Positions 16,423 through 24,630 of a stretch of DNA of 50,977 bases are shown in pieces. The stretch spans positions 1-50,977 of the forward strand of contig JAGQGU010000024.1 of the NCBI GenBank assembly GCA_020432165.1, written 5' to 3'. Source of the DNA: Thermomicrobiales bacterium (lineage in GTDB: Bacteria > Chloroflexota > Chloroflexia > Thermomicrobiales > UBA6265). Made by a program: the position numbers and the translations under genes. The notes under the pieces were generated by a model. That model saw only the letters and a list, made by a program, of their open reading frames with translations, was not told the origin of the DNA and made no database searches. Numbering within the stretch: position 1 is the first letter of the stretch; every line of letters begins with the position of its first letter.

Positions 16423-16707
16423 CCGCAGTAAATGGTTCACACGGTCACGTTTTGGCGAATCCACGCCATTCTGATGCGATAATTGCGTACGTACGCGAAA
16501 ATCATTGATGACAGCACGCTGTCGATAGTGTCTCTATGAGAATGATATTTCCTGTCTCCAGGACGCATTTTGGAACGCGATGTCGTGGTGACTTTGATGT
16601 GAGAAAAGCCTGCTCCAATAGGGATACCTATGCCAGACGTTTTTGTGGGACACTCTCATTCGGATATGTGATTCATAAAAATTTACGCAGTGATCAGGAA
16701 GTGCACG

Positions 16708-17175
16708 ATGGCCAATGCTGATGAGTCGGAAAGGCACCCAAATAACTATCATGTGCGACGTGGTGTTGATGGTGTGTGGGGGAGCGATGAGATCAGCGTG
16801 GAGGATTGGGAAGCCCCGAATGCGAGGGTCATTCTGCCACCTCAAATGCAGTCTGATTTGGGATTTATGTCTCCGGTCATGCGCTGGTCGCGATCGAAGT
16901 ACAACGAAGTCATCAATACGCACCCAAGGGATCTTCACATCATTGAGGATCTATCGAATCACCTGAATAAATGGAAGTTTCTGGGGCGTGAAAAAGGAGA
17001 TCCCGAAAAGCGTCGCGTTCTTCTGTATGGCGATGATAACCGATGGTATTCAGTGACTCTCGGGATTCTCTTAGGTAGCGAGAACGTTGTCAGTGTCACT
17101 GGAAGCCGTCGTCGCGGCTTTGTAAGGAATAGGCTCGAGGGTATGGTTGAGATCATCGTCAGAGACGACGAATGA
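16708..17175 (+). CDS. Hypothetical protein (155 aa)
   Basis: Not recognised. The ATG at 16708 is preferred to one six codons upstream because AGGAA lies eight bases before it. The protein is soluble, with no signal peptide or membrane helix, rich in Arg/Asp/Glu. It has a polar N terminus (MANADESERHPNNYHVRRG), a central helical stretch with HPRDLHIIEDLSNHLNKW, and a basic C-terminal part (SRRRGFVRNRLEGM) that ends in strand-like IIVRDDE. The local sequence is more A/T-rich than its neighbours, which hints at acquisition. Its stop codon lies within a large inverted repeat. It might be a lone toxin or phage-type protein, but nothing proves this. Confidence 0.55.
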   Translation: MANADESERHPNNYHVRRGVDGVWGSDEISVEDWEAPNARVILPPQMQSDLGFMSPVMRWSRSKYNEVINTHPRDLHIIEDLSNHLNKWKFLGREKGDPEKRRVLLYGDDNRWYSVTLGILLGSENVVSVTGSRRRGFVRNRLEGMVEIIVRDDE

Positions 17176-17248
17176 ACCCTGGCCCGTCCGCTGTGTCCGG
17201 GCGTCTCGACATGTCGCGCTGGCAGCGATCTCCAGCCACAGGGTTCAT
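17172..17248. repeat. Branched inverted repeat after the unknown gene
   Basis: ATGAACCCTG (17172-17181) is the exact complement of CAGGGTTCAT (17239-17248). Within this outer 10-bp stem lie three smaller stems: GCCCG/CGGGC, the palindrome CGACATGTCG, and GCTGG/CCAGC. The whole resembles a cloverleaf. It could be a terminator shared by convergent transcripts, or the remnant of a mobile or structured RNA element. Confidence 0.45.
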
Positions 17249-17526
17249 CGCATCTCCATCATATCATACGTCCATTCTTGGCTTGGCACTGGCTTCCAGT
17301 TGCGCACCGATTTCACCATATCCTCCTACGCAGGGAAGCAGCGCACCCATCAACTTGGGGAAATCACCGACCATGACTGTCCGCAGGGGAAGTCAGTATA
17401 CCCTTGGCAAGTATGGAAAGGGAATGACATAAGGTTGAATCTTCTGCGAATGACCAACCAGACGGGAGGTAGCGCCACCCCTCGTGAGTGACGCCCACAA
17501 CCGAGGTTACCGGAGGGCAACGATCA
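17176..17526. other. Gap between the unknown gene and the thiamine ABC permease
   Basis: 351 bases. Apart from the branched repeat at its left end, it carries a short minus-strand ORF with a perfect ribosome site (17245-17316) and an overlapping protein-like minus-strand frame (MVGDFPKLMGALLPCVGGYG onward, no ribosome site). Several plus-strand frames are open but have no start signal. Confidence 0.4.
17245..17316 (-). CDS. Possible 23-codon micro-ORF downstream of thiX
   Basis: GTG start five bases after AGGAGG, encoding a peptide beginning MKSVRNWKPVPSQEW and ending DMMEMR, then TGA inside the branched inverted repeat. The ribosome site is the best reason to believe it. Length and composition alone would not support it. 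Confidence 0.25.
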   Translation of the reverse strand: MKSVRNWKPVPSQEWTYDMMEMR

Positions 17527-18297
17527 TCACAAAATCGATGCGGACGTGTATCGTCGCCAGGGCAAGGTGATCCTCTCGATCACACCAACGAGGGCGAACA
17601 GTACCACCCCCATCACGGCCAGAATCACGATGCAGGCGAAGACGCGCGGTGTTTCGAACATTGCGGCCGAGCGATCCATCAGATAGCCAAGCCCCTTCTT
17701 CGCCCCGACAAACTCGCCGAAAACCGCCCCGATCACGGAGAATGCCACCGATATCCGCGCACCGCCGAAGATCATCGGTAGCGCCGAGGGTACCTTGGCC
17801 AGGCGGAATATCCGCCAGTTCGACGCGCCCATGCTCCGCAGCAGTTTCATCAGTTCCCGATCAGTACTCTTCAGGCCATCGACCGTGTTGACTGCCAGCG
17901 GGAAGTAGGCTACCAATGCCGTTACCAGCACTTTTGGCAGTAGCCCGTAACCGAACCAGATGAGGAAGAGTGGTGCCAGGACCACCATCGGAATCGTCTG
18001 ACTCGCGATCAGGAGTGGATAGAGTGCGCGCTCGATCACGCGATTGCTATCGATGGCGATACCGGTGATCAGTCCCGCCGCAAGGGCAATCCCGAAGCCG
18101 ATCAGGACTTCGCTGAGCGTGACGCGGGTATGCTCGAGCAGCAGTCGCCAGTCGTCGCGGAAACTTCCCAGCACATCGCTGGGTGCGGGCAACATCCAGG
18201 TTTGGGTATCGGTCACGCGTACCGCCACTTCCCAACCGAGAATCAGCAGCAGAAGCACCACAATCGGACCAACGATGCGGGCAAGACGATCGCTCAT
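17527..18297 (-). CDS. Thiamine-precursor ABC transporter permease (ThiX-like)
   Basis: Predicted 256-aa inner-membrane permease of the NitT/TauT/SsuC type with six helices. The ABC-contact EAA loop reads STDRELMKLLRSMGASNWRI, and the family ending GYLMDRSAAMFETPRVFACI is present. Its start overlaps the ATPase stop by four bases, and the operon begins with a TPP riboswitch. This points to thiamine or a pyrimidine precursor (HMP or formylaminopyrimidine) as cargo, as in ThiXYZ systems. No binding protein (ThiY) gene lies nearby. Confidence 0.8.
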   Translation of the reverse strand: MSDRLARIVGPIVVLLLLILGWEVAVRVTDTQTWMLPAPSDVLGSFRDDWRLLLEHTRVTLSEVLIGFGIALAAGLITGIAIDSNRVIERALYPLLIASQTIPMVVLAPLFLIWFGYGLLPKVLVTALVAYFPLAVNTVDGLKSTDRELMKLLRSMGASNWRIFRLAKVPSALPMIFGGARISVAFSVIGAVFGEFVGAKKGLGYLMDRSAAMFETPRVFACIVILAVMGVVLFALVGVIERITLPWRRYTSASIL

Positions 18298-19076
18298 GCC
18301 ACATCTCCGTCCAGAAGTCCGAGCGCATCCAGCAGCACTGCCCGATGGGCGAGGAAGGTATTCGATGTCAGCATCGCGCGGGTGCGCGGTCGCGGCAGAT
18401 TGATACGCTCTTCGTGGATCACGGTGCCGGGTCGAGCCGAGAGCACAATGACGCGATCGGCGAGGAAGACAGCTTCATCGACATCGTGCGTCACCATCAC
18501 CACCGATTGCTGTTCGCGCTCCCACATCTGCACCAGCCATTGCTGAAGATTGCTGCGATTCAGCGCATCCAGCGCCCCGAAGGGTTCATCCAGCAGCAAG
18601 AGATCGCGCTCGGCCAGGACAGTGCGCAAAAAGGCGACACGTTGCCGCATTCCGCCGCTCAGTTGCGCCGGATAGCGATCCTCGAAACCGGCAAGCCCGA
18701 ATTCGGCGAAGCGTTCCTGTGCGCGAGCTCTGGCATCAGTTTTCGTATGCCCGTGTACTTCCAGTGCCAGCGCGGCGTTTTCCAGCGCCGTGCGCCAGGG
18801 CATCAGCAGATCGCGTTGCCGCATGTAGCTGGTGCTCCCGGCGCGTTCGGCGGGTGGGATTTCGCGACCATCAATCTCCACCGATCCAGCCACCTCGGCG
18901 AAGAGACCGGAGATGATATCGAGGAGGGTGCTCTTGCCGCTCCCGGAGGGACCGATGAGGCAGACAAATTCGTGCAGATCGACATGCAGGTTGACATCTT
19001 CGAGCGCGGTCAGGTGCTGACCATCTTCCATATATGTGGCAGTGAGATTGCTGACTTGCAGCAGCGGTGTTGGCAT
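18294..19076 (-). CDS. Thiamine-precursor ABC transporter ATPase (ThiZ-like)
   Basis: Predicted 260-aa ATP-binding protein of the nitrate/sulfonate/thiamine-precursor type. Walker A GPSGSGKST at 42-50, signature LSGGMRQR from 139, Walker B LLLLDEP at 159-165. It is the first gene after a TPP riboswitch. The ATG is preceded by GGAA, which is part of the conserved 3' end of that riboswitch, so thiamine pyrophosphate binding should hide the ribosome site. It pairs with the permease that overlaps its stop. Confidence 0.85.
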   Translation of the reverse strand: MPTPLLQVSNLTATYMEDGQHLTALEDVNLHVDLHEFVCLIGPSGSGKSTLLDIISGLFAEVAGSVEIDGREIPPAERAGSTSYMRQRDLLMPWRTALENAALALEVHGHTKTDARARAQERFAEFGLAGFEDRYPAQLSGGMRQRVAFLRTVLAERDLLLLDEPFGALDALNRSNLQQWLVQMWEREQQSVVMVTHDVDEAVFLADRVIVLSARPGTVIHEERINLPRPRTRAMLTSNTFLAHRAVLLDALGLLDGDVA

Positions 19077-19160
19077 CGCATTTCCTACGCCGGCATGATC
19101 CGGATCAGGTGAGCGGTCGGCGAACTCCTCGCCCTCTCAGCCCGAAGGCTCCCGCAGCGG
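19077..19160 (-). promoter_or_regulatory. TPP riboswitch (thi box)
   Basis: The minus strand carries the conserved THI-box blocks in order: CGGGAGCC, GCTGAGAGG, ACCTGATCCGGATCATGCC and GGCGTAGGAA. The P1 stem closes by CGC/GCG. The GTAGGAA at the 3' end doubles as the Shine-Dalgarno of the ATPase gene three to four bases away, which implies control of translation initiation by direct masking. Recognition is by consensus and is strong. Confidence 0.93.
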
Positions 19161-19256
19161 ATAGTGAGTGAATGATAGCAAGATTGAGGAAGGAAACTGA
19201 CCACCTCATCCTTCATCCTTGGTGATATCGCAGTTGGGGGACTGCTGATGATGATG

Positions 19257-19313
19257 TGCGCATCCTGCTAATCCCGGATGCGCGCATGCTTTATCCTCTC
19301 CGACCGGGTCGGA
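19257..19313. promoter_or_regulatory. Two operator-like inverted repeats ahead of the DrrAB-type genes
   Basis: TGCGCATCC is mirrored by GGATGCGC ten bases later (19257-19283). A second perfect 7-1-7 palindrome, TCCGACC-g-GGTCGGA, lies at 19299-19313, 24 bases before the start codon and just before the ribosome site. Such placement fits a TetR- or PadR-type repressor, but no regulator gene is adjacent. Confidence 0.4.
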
Positions 19314-19336
19314 AGATTGATTCAGAAGGAGATGAG

Positions 19337-20335
19337 ATGCCGAATGCATTCTCGGGCGAGTTCGCGGTGGAAGCTACCGGGCTCAAGAAAACTTACGGGG
19401 AAACCCAGGCACTGAAAGGCGTCGATATCCGTGTGCGCACGGGTACTGTGCTCGGATTGTTGGGTCCAAATGGCGCTGGTAAAACGACCGCGGTGCGTAT
19501 TCTCACCACACTCCTGAAGCCGGATAGTGGCGAGGCTGTCGTCGCGGGTGTCGATGTACTCAGGGATCCAAATCGGGCGCGTGAAGTGATAGGGCTTTCC
19601 GGCCAGTACGCAGCCGTCGATGAAATTCTCACCGGTCGCGAGAACCTGGTGATGTTCGGTCAGCTGTATGGCCTCCCGAAATCGGTGGCCAGGCAACGTG
19701 CCGTAGAGCTGTTGGCCCAATTCGGTCTTACTGATGCTGGCGACCGCATTCTCAAGACATACTCTGGTGGTATGCGCCGTCGCCTCGATCTGGCAGCCAG
19801 CCTCATCGTGGCCCCACCGGTGTTGGTACTGGATGAACCGACGACTGGTCTCGATCCTCGCAGCCGCGCCGATATGTGGCAGGTTATCGAGAATCTCGTT
19901 GCCGATGGCACCACCGTGTTGCTAACCACGCAGTATCTGGAAGAGGCAGATCGACTGGCGCACGAAATCGTCGTGATCGATCACGGACTCGTCATCGCCC
20001 AGGGCACCGCCGATGAACTGAAGACGCAACTGGGTGGCGAGCGTCTGGATATCTCCGTTAGTGAAAGCACCGATCTGGCCGAGGCGGAAGCATCGCTTCA
20101 GCGACTTGCAGCCAGGTGGGGTGTTGAGAACGCCGAGGTTGTTGTGGAGCCGCATACCCGCCGGCTGACGGTACCCTACCCCGCGGGCTCTGCTGGCCTC
20201 ATGCAGGCTGTGCGTGATCTCGATAGCGAGAATCTTCACCCAACCGACTTTAGTCTGAGGCGACCAACTTTGGATGACGTCTTCCTGCAGTTAACCGGTC
20301 ATGCGGCCGAGGAAGGAACTGGCAGCTATGAGTAG
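19337..20335 (+). CDS. DrrA-type ABC exporter ATPase
   Basis: Predicted 332-aa ATP-binding protein of the daunorubicin-resistance (DrrA) family. Walker A GPNGAGKTT at 43-51, the family-typical LSGQYAAVDEILTGRENL stretch at 87-104, signature YSGGM (142-146), Walker B VLVLDEP (162-168) with TTGLDPRSR, and the C-terminal DrrA domain that ends in RRPTLDDVFLQLTGH. The ATG at 19337 has AAGGAG upstream; the frame is open 27 codons further but without signal. It probably drives export of a hydrophobic drug or lipid together with the overlapping permease gene. Confidence 0.88.
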   Translation: MPNAFSGEFAVEATGLKKTYGETQALKGVDIRVRTGTVLGLLGPNGAGKTTAVRILTTLLKPDSGEAVVAGVDVLRDPNRAREVIGLSGQYAAVDEILTGRENLVMFGQLYGLPKSVARQRAVELLAQFGLTDAGDRILKTYSGGMRRRLDLAASLIVAPPVLVLDEPTTGLDPRSRADMWQVIENLVADGTTVLLTTQYLEEADRLAHEIVVIDHGLVIAQGTADELKTQLGGERLDISVSESTDLAEAEASLQRLAARWGVENAEVVVEPHTRRLTVPYPAGSAGLMQAVRDLDSENLHPTDFSLRRPTLDDVFLQLTGHAAEEGTGSYE

Positions 20336-21185
20336 CACACCAATTGCCGAAACATCGGCCGATCGGCTAAGCACCGCCCTTGATCTCACACCGCGGAGCA
20401 AGTCGCCATTTGCCCAGCTCATGAGCGACTCTCTGGTGATCGGCTGGCGCAATCTGTTACGGGTGCCGCGTCAAATCGATTGGCTGGTGGGTGTCACCAT
20501 CATGCCGCTGATGTTCCTGTTGATGTTCCGCTATATCTTCGCAGGTACGGTACAGATGACTCTGCCCCAGGGTGTGAGTGCTGTGAACTACCTGGTGGTC
20601 GGTATTCTGGTCCAGGGCATCGTGTTCAGCGGTATGAACACCGGGTATGGCCTGGCTCAGGATGCCAAAGAAGGACTGATGGATCGCTTCCGCAGCCTGC
20701 CGATGCAGCACCTCGCCGTGGTGATGGGACGCATCGTCGCTGATATGGCGATCGCGATTTTCACGACCATCATTACCGTTCTCGTGGCGTTCGCGGTCGG
20801 CTTCCGACCAACGGCGGGCGTCGGTGAATGGCTGGCCGCTATTGGCATCATGTTGCTGACGGCCTTCGTGTTCTGCTGGTTGGGTGCGGTTATCGGACTC
20901 GCTCTGAAAACTGTGGAGGCTGTGAGCAGCATTGGCTTTAGCGCCATCATGCCGCTGACATTCATTAGCTCCGCATTCATCAGTACAGATTTCCTGCCGT
21001 CATGGTTGCAGGGCTTTGCGGCAAATCAGCCATTCTCGTTGAGTGTGAATGCCACGCGCGGACTCCTGAACGGCTACCCGGATGTGGGTAACACCGCCTG
21101 GCTGACGGTTGTGTGGTGGATCGGCACGCTCATCGTTGTGGTTCCGCTTACCTACTGGATGTTCAAAAAGCGCGGCGAAAGCTAG
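20328..21185 (+). CDS. DrrB-type ABC-2 exporter permease
   Basis: Predicted 285-aa ABC-2 permease with six helices. The DrrB family blocks are visible: PLMFLLMFRYIFAG, the GMNTGYGLAQDAKEGLMDRF segment containing the conserved EG motif, and FISSAFISTDFLPSWLQGFA near the end. Its ATG lies inside the last codons of the ATPase gene (8-base overlap), so the two subunits are translationally coupled. Export substrate unknown. Confidence 0.87.
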   Translation: MSSTPIAETSADRLSTALDLTPRSKSPFAQLMSDSLVIGWRNLLRVPRQIDWLVGVTIMPLMFLLMFRYIFAGTVQMTLPQGVSAVNYLVVGILVQGIVFSGMNTGYGLAQDAKEGLMDRFRSLPMQHLAVVMGRIVADMAIAIFTTIITVLVAFAVGFRPTAGVGEWLAAIGIMLLTAFVFCWLGAVIGLALKTVEAVSSIGFSAIMPLTFISSAFISTDFLPSWLQGFAANQPFSLSVNATRGLLNGYPDVGNTAWLTVVWWIGTLIVVVPLTYWMFKKRGES

Positions 21186-21342
21186 CGTATCCCATCGTTC
21201 ACTATCTCCCCTCTTGCGGAAGCGGATCGTGTTGGCTCACGGTCCGTTTCCATTTGGTCTATTCTTAGGTCAGATGAGGATATCTCCGTTATCGAATAGA
21301 TGGAGAGTATCCGGATTGTAAATAACCAGGGAGCACATTGCG

Positions 21343-21738
21343 ATGAGCATCATTCTGATTATCCTGATGATTATGTTCAGTGGATTTATGGTTAGCTCGT
21401 CAGAGGAATCGACGGCGGTCGCGATCGATCGTCCGGTGGCCATATCCGTTGTCGATACCACGGTAGATGATGACCAGATCTTCGTTTTCGAAGTGCTGGG
21501 TCTGTACGAGGATGCGGGCACAGTCGTCAGTCTTTCGTTCGCGAATATCTCGGGTACAGATTTGCAGTCGGTCGAGATCACCGTTGGTTGCCACGATGAC
21601 AGCGGCAATCAACTGGATACCCAGACCCTCACCTACGACGATGTGGTTGATGGATCGATGGTCTTTGATCGCGACATCGTTTTCCCGAACAACACATGCG
21701 CCGAGATTACCGCCGAAGTTACCAATGTGACCCCGTAG
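21343..21738 (+). CDS. Small secreted or anchored beta-rich protein (131 aa)
   Basis: Not recognised with certainty. A hydrophobic N-terminal helix (IILIILMIMFSGFMV) serves as signal or anchor. The rest is acidic and strand-rich; VSLSFANISGTDLQSVEITV and the following DDSGNQLDTQ resemble the FxLYD-type immunoglobulin-like domain in layout, a guess by pattern. Two cysteines (in VGCHDD and NTCAEI) could form a disulfide outside the cell. GGGAG lies nine bases before the ATG. It stands alone between the exporter genes and a bidirectional terminator. Confidence 0.6.
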   Translation: MSIILIILMIMFSGFMVSSSEESTAVAIDRPVAISVVDTTVDDDQIFVFEVLGLYEDAGTVVSLSFANISGTDLQSVEITVGCHDDSGNQLDTQTLTYDDVVDGSMVFDRDIVFPNNTCAEITAEVTNVTP

Positions 21739-21802
21739 CCGAGGTACTGGTGGACTCAGTGATCGCAGACGGGCATGAGTTATGCTGGTCCGATAACGCA
21801 AT

Positions 21803-21830
21803 GGGCGGATCCTCATACGGGGATCCGCCC
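21803..21830. terminator. Bidirectional terminator between convergent genes
   Basis: GGGCGGATCC and GGATCCGCCC form a perfect 10-bp stem with an 8-base loop, placed between the stops of the secreted protein gene and the convergent oxidoreductase gene. T tracts on both sides are short. Confidence 0.6.
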
Positions 21831-21856
21831 ATAATTTGCTTCCGGTTAATTCGGCC

Positions 21857-22855
21857 CTAGGCGTGCGTTATTGGCTCCAGCTGATTGCTTTCGGCGCTCT
21901 TCATCGCGGCCAAGGCCACCTCCAGTGCGCGCAACCCATCTGTACCCGTTACCGGGACATCCGTGCCGTTGCGAACCGCATCGATAAACGCGCTTACCAT
22001 CTCCGGATCGCCTGTGTGTTCCACCGGCTGCCAGGTGTAGCTGGGCGTGGTCGTCTCCGCCAGATCGTAATTATTGTTGTACGCATTGGCAAAGAGCACA
22101 CCGAACTCACCGATCACATCCAGCGTGACGCCGCCCCAGATCGGCCAATTGCTCGGTCGGGTCCAGCTGGTGTCCAGGCTGACTGGTACGCCGTTGCTGA
22201 GCTTGAACATGAGCAGACCAGTGTCATCGGAGACACCACCAGCCAGCTTGTTCCCGCTCTGGGCGTAGACTTCGGTTACCTCGGCACCATAGATAAAGCG
22301 GAGTACATCCACCACATGCACGGTGTGATCGATAACCGCGCCACCGCCGGAGAGCGCCGGATCGACGAACCACTGCCCCGGATTCGTTCCCGGATTACGG
22401 GCGGCAATCGTCAGTGTCTCGCCGAAATGCTCACTGTGCACGGCATCCTTCAGGGCCAGAATGCTGGCGTTGAAGCGCACCGGGAAAGCCGTCATCAGTT
22501 GGACGCCAGCTTCCTCACAGGCCGCAATCATCGACGTGGCATCGTCCACCGTGGTGGCCAGGGGCTTCTCGCACAGCACATGCTTGCCCGCTTTTGCTGC
22601 GGCAATTGTCATCGTCTTGTGATGCACGTTCTCACTGCAGACCACGACGCAATCGACATCCATCGCCAGCGCTTCATCGATGCTGGCCACCCATTGAGTA
22701 TTGAAGGTCTGTGCCCAGTGCTGGCCACGGTCGGCATCTTCATCCGCAATTACCGTAATCTCGACATCCGGCAGCGCATTCAGCACCATCGCGTAACCAA
22801 TCGCGTGTTGGTGCGCAAAGCTCAGCATCGCCACCTTCACCGTCTTCGTTGTCAT
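21857..22855 (-). CDS. Gfo/Idh/MocA family oxidoreductase, second of pair
   Basis: Predicted 332-aa NAD(P)-dependent dehydrogenase-like protein. The EKP motif of the family is at 96-98 (HVLCEKPLATTVDDA), and the C-terminal alpha/beta domain carries GQWFVDPALSGGGAVIDHTV. Oddly, the dinucleotide-binding loop is AMLSFAHQHAIG (9-20) instead of GxGxxG, as in a subgroup of such enzymes, so cofactor use is uncertain. It follows a canonical homologue by 18 bases in one operon, suggesting successive or paired steps on a sugar or cyclitol. Product unknown. Confidence 0.8.
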   Translation of the reverse strand: MTTKTVKVAMLSFAHQHAIGYAMVLNALPDVEITVIADEDADRGQHWAQTFNTQWVASIDEALAMDVDCVVVCSENVHHKTMTIAAAKAGKHVLCEKPLATTVDDATSMIAACEEAGVQLMTAFPVRFNASILALKDAVHSEHFGETLTIAARNPGTNPGQWFVDPALSGGGAVIDHTVHVVDVLRFIYGAEVTEVYAQSGNKLAGGVSDDTGLLMFKLSNGVPVSLDTSWTRPSNWPIWGGVTLDVIGEFGVLFANAYNNNYDLAETTTPSYTWQPVEHTGDPEMVSAFIDAVRNGTDVPVTGTDGLRALEVALAAMKSAESNQLEPITHA

Positions 22856-22873
22856 CTCAACAATCCTTTCGGG

Positions 22874-23962
22874 TTAGGCCTGCTTGACCGAGCCATCTTC
22901 ATTGAATTCAATCACGCGATTCTCACGCATGGAGTCCAGCACTGCATTCGCCACAATCAGTGTGCGCGTGGCTTCATCGCCATCCACCGGTACCGGCTTG
23001 CCAGTACGCAGACAATCGATAAAGACCAGCAACTCGCGCAAATGCGGCGGAGTCACAGTCGGACGCATATAGGTGAACTGCTTGCTCTGCTGGCCGATAC
23101 CTTCATACTCCACGCCGGTGCTCGGTTCGAAGATGAGGGTGGAGGAATCGAAGGAGCTGTGCTTTGCCAGACCCTTGCTCCCCGCTACTTCGATGCTTGT
23201 GCGGAAGGCGCTGTGCGCCCAACTCGCCTCGCAGTGAGCAATGGTGCCATCGCGGAAGGTGAGGCTGGCAATGGCATGGTCACGCTTGGTGTGCCAATCG
23301 GTAAAGCTCAGACCGTGCGCGAACAAGCGCTCGACATCGCCAAACATCCAGCGGAAGGTATCGATCTCGTGGATCATCAGATCCAGCACCACACCACCGC
23401 TGACCGCAACATCGGCGAACCACGGCGATCGTTCCATCACCGGCGGATTGATGCGGCTGCCACGCACCATCGCGATATCGCCGAGGGTGCCTGCTTCCAG
23501 TTGTTCTTTGATGCGCATGTATTCGCTGAAGAAGCGCACCACGTGCCCGACCATCAATGTGACACCAGCATCCTTGCAGATTTGGGTCATGGCGATGGCA
23601 TCCTCGTTGGTGCGTGCGATCGGCTTCTCGCAGAAGACGTGAATCTTGTGCTTCGCAGCCGCTTCCACACCCATACGGTGCAGACCCGTTGGCAGGGCGA
23701 TCAATGCGACATCGACCTCACCGCTGCTGAATGCTTCGTCCATGCTTGGCGTGACTTTGCCACCGATATCGGCAGCGAGCTTGTTGGCACGATCAGTATC
23801 GATATCCACCAACCAGGTCACTTCGGCTTCCGATGATCCAGCCAGATTGCGTGCATGGGTTCCACCCATACCACCAGTGCCGACGACGGCAAACCGTACC
23901 GGACGGCTGGCCATTTCTTCGGCTGTCGCCGGCCGCTTGTCAACCGCTTCATTTGTGCTCAT
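22874..23962 (-). CDS. Gfo/Idh/MocA family oxidoreductase, first of pair
   Basis: Predicted 362-aa sugar or cyclitol dehydrogenase. The NAD(P) loop GTGGMG is at 28-33, EKP at 112-114 (VFCEKPIARTNEDA), and the substrate domain includes SGGVVLDLMIHEIDTFRW, where His in the HEID motif is the usual active-site region. The ATG at 23962 is chosen because GAGAGG precedes it; the frame extends 21 codons upstream without signal. It resembles inositol 2-dehydrogenase-like enzymes, but the substrate cannot be fixed. Operon with the following homologue. Confidence 0.85.
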   Translation of the reverse strand: MSTNEAVDKRPATAEEMASRPVRFAVVGTGGMGGTHARNLAGSSEAEVTWLVDIDTDRANKLAADIGGKVTPSMDEAFSSGEVDVALIALPTGLHRMGVEAAAKHKIHVFCEKPIARTNEDAIAMTQICKDAGVTLMVGHVVRFFSEYMRIKEQLEAGTLGDIAMVRGSRINPPVMERSPWFADVAVSGGVVLDLMIHEIDTFRWMFGDVERLFAHGLSFTDWHTKRDHAIASLTFRDGTIAHCEASWAHSAFRTSIEVAGSKGLAKHSSFDSSTLIFEPSTGVEYEGIGQQSKQFTYMRPTVTPPHLRELLVFIDCLRTGKPVPVDGDEATRTLIVANAVLDSMRENRVIEFNEDGSVKQA

Positions 23963-24120
23963 GAACATCCTCTCTCTGCCCGGGATTATGGGCAAGCACG
24001 CGATGAGATTGTTGGTGCATAACATCGCCTCTCACGGGCGATGATCCATATGATGAAGGCTAGGCGAGAAGAGGGGAGTGCGCAAGCTGTATTAGGAGCG
24101 GAACCGGGCCGGATGTGCCG

Positions 24121-24468
24121 CTATTCGAGATACTCTTTATCCTGCACGCTGGGCGCGCGAACCACCAGGCCGCGATAGGGTACCTGCGCCTCTGTGATCG
24201 CGTGGAAAGAGCCGCGACCAACGGTGCAGATCTCGCCCTTGTTCACGACCACTGATTCCCCATCAATCACTAGCGTGATCGCGCCCTCCATCACGATATA
24301 GGCCTCGTCGCTATCGCGATGGCAGTGGATTGGCTCTTCAGGCCAGTCCTCCTCCGCGTAATGCGCGATGATCTGCAAACTCTCGCTGAGAAAGCATTTC
24401 TCATTCGGTGGGTACGACCCACTGAGGACAGCGATGCTATCGGGAAGCGTGCTTTTGAGGTATGGCAT
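24121..24468 (-). CDS. Single-domain cupin protein
   Basis: Predicted 115-aa cupin with a likely metal site: His48, His50 and Glu55 in PIHCHRDSDEAYIVMEG, plus His89 in GSFHAI. Such small cupins act as isomerases, dioxygenases or sugar-binding proteins. The ATG at 24468 has GGAG eight bases before it; the frame is open 31 codons further upstream without signal. It lies 159 bases from the oxidoreductase pair, on the same strand but downstream of no obvious partner. Specific role unknown. Confidence 0.7.
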   Translation of the reverse strand: MPYLKSTLPDSIAVLSGSYPPNEKCFLSESLQIIAHYAEEDWPEEPIHCHRDSDEAYIVMEGAITLVIDGESVVVNKGEICTVGRGSFHAITEAQVPYRGLVVRAPSVQDKEYLE

Positions 24469-24630
24469 GGGGGGTACTCCACATCGTTCGAACGAGTCGC
24501 TCCAGTATATCTGTGCATTCTGTTCAGGTCGCGTATTGGGCCGTCCACGCACCGAACGCAAGAGCTATCCGCCTGGTTCTGATAGAGTGAGGGTATCCAG
24601 TGCAGCACGTACGCCAGGCGGAGGTGACAT

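Larger units (their letters stand above)
16233..16707. other. Regulatory gap between divergent genes
   Basis: The 475-base gap holds the leader of the SH3 enzyme (minus strand), with a long hairpin at 16333-16379 and a possible promoter at 16393-16422. Also present are a perfect 12-bp palindrome GCGTACGTACGC (16485-16496) and an A/T-richer stretch ahead of the plus-strand gene. A 61-codon open frame at 16536-16721 has no ribosome site and looks spurious. Confidence 0.5.

Noticed and set aside
16233-16470. c-di-AMP (ydaO) riboswitch ahead of the SH3/hydrolase gene
   Set aside because: Expected from gene type, but the conserved GGGGGAACC-like and ACUCUU-like blocks are missing.
16536-16721. 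A 61-codon plus-strand open frame before the unknown gene
   Set aside because: No Shine-Dalgarno, and its end overlaps the better-supported start at 16708.
21836-23836. A 666-codon plus-strand open frame
   Set aside because: Antisense across two clear Gfo/Idh/MocA genes. It crosses their intergenic gap and has no recognisable domain.
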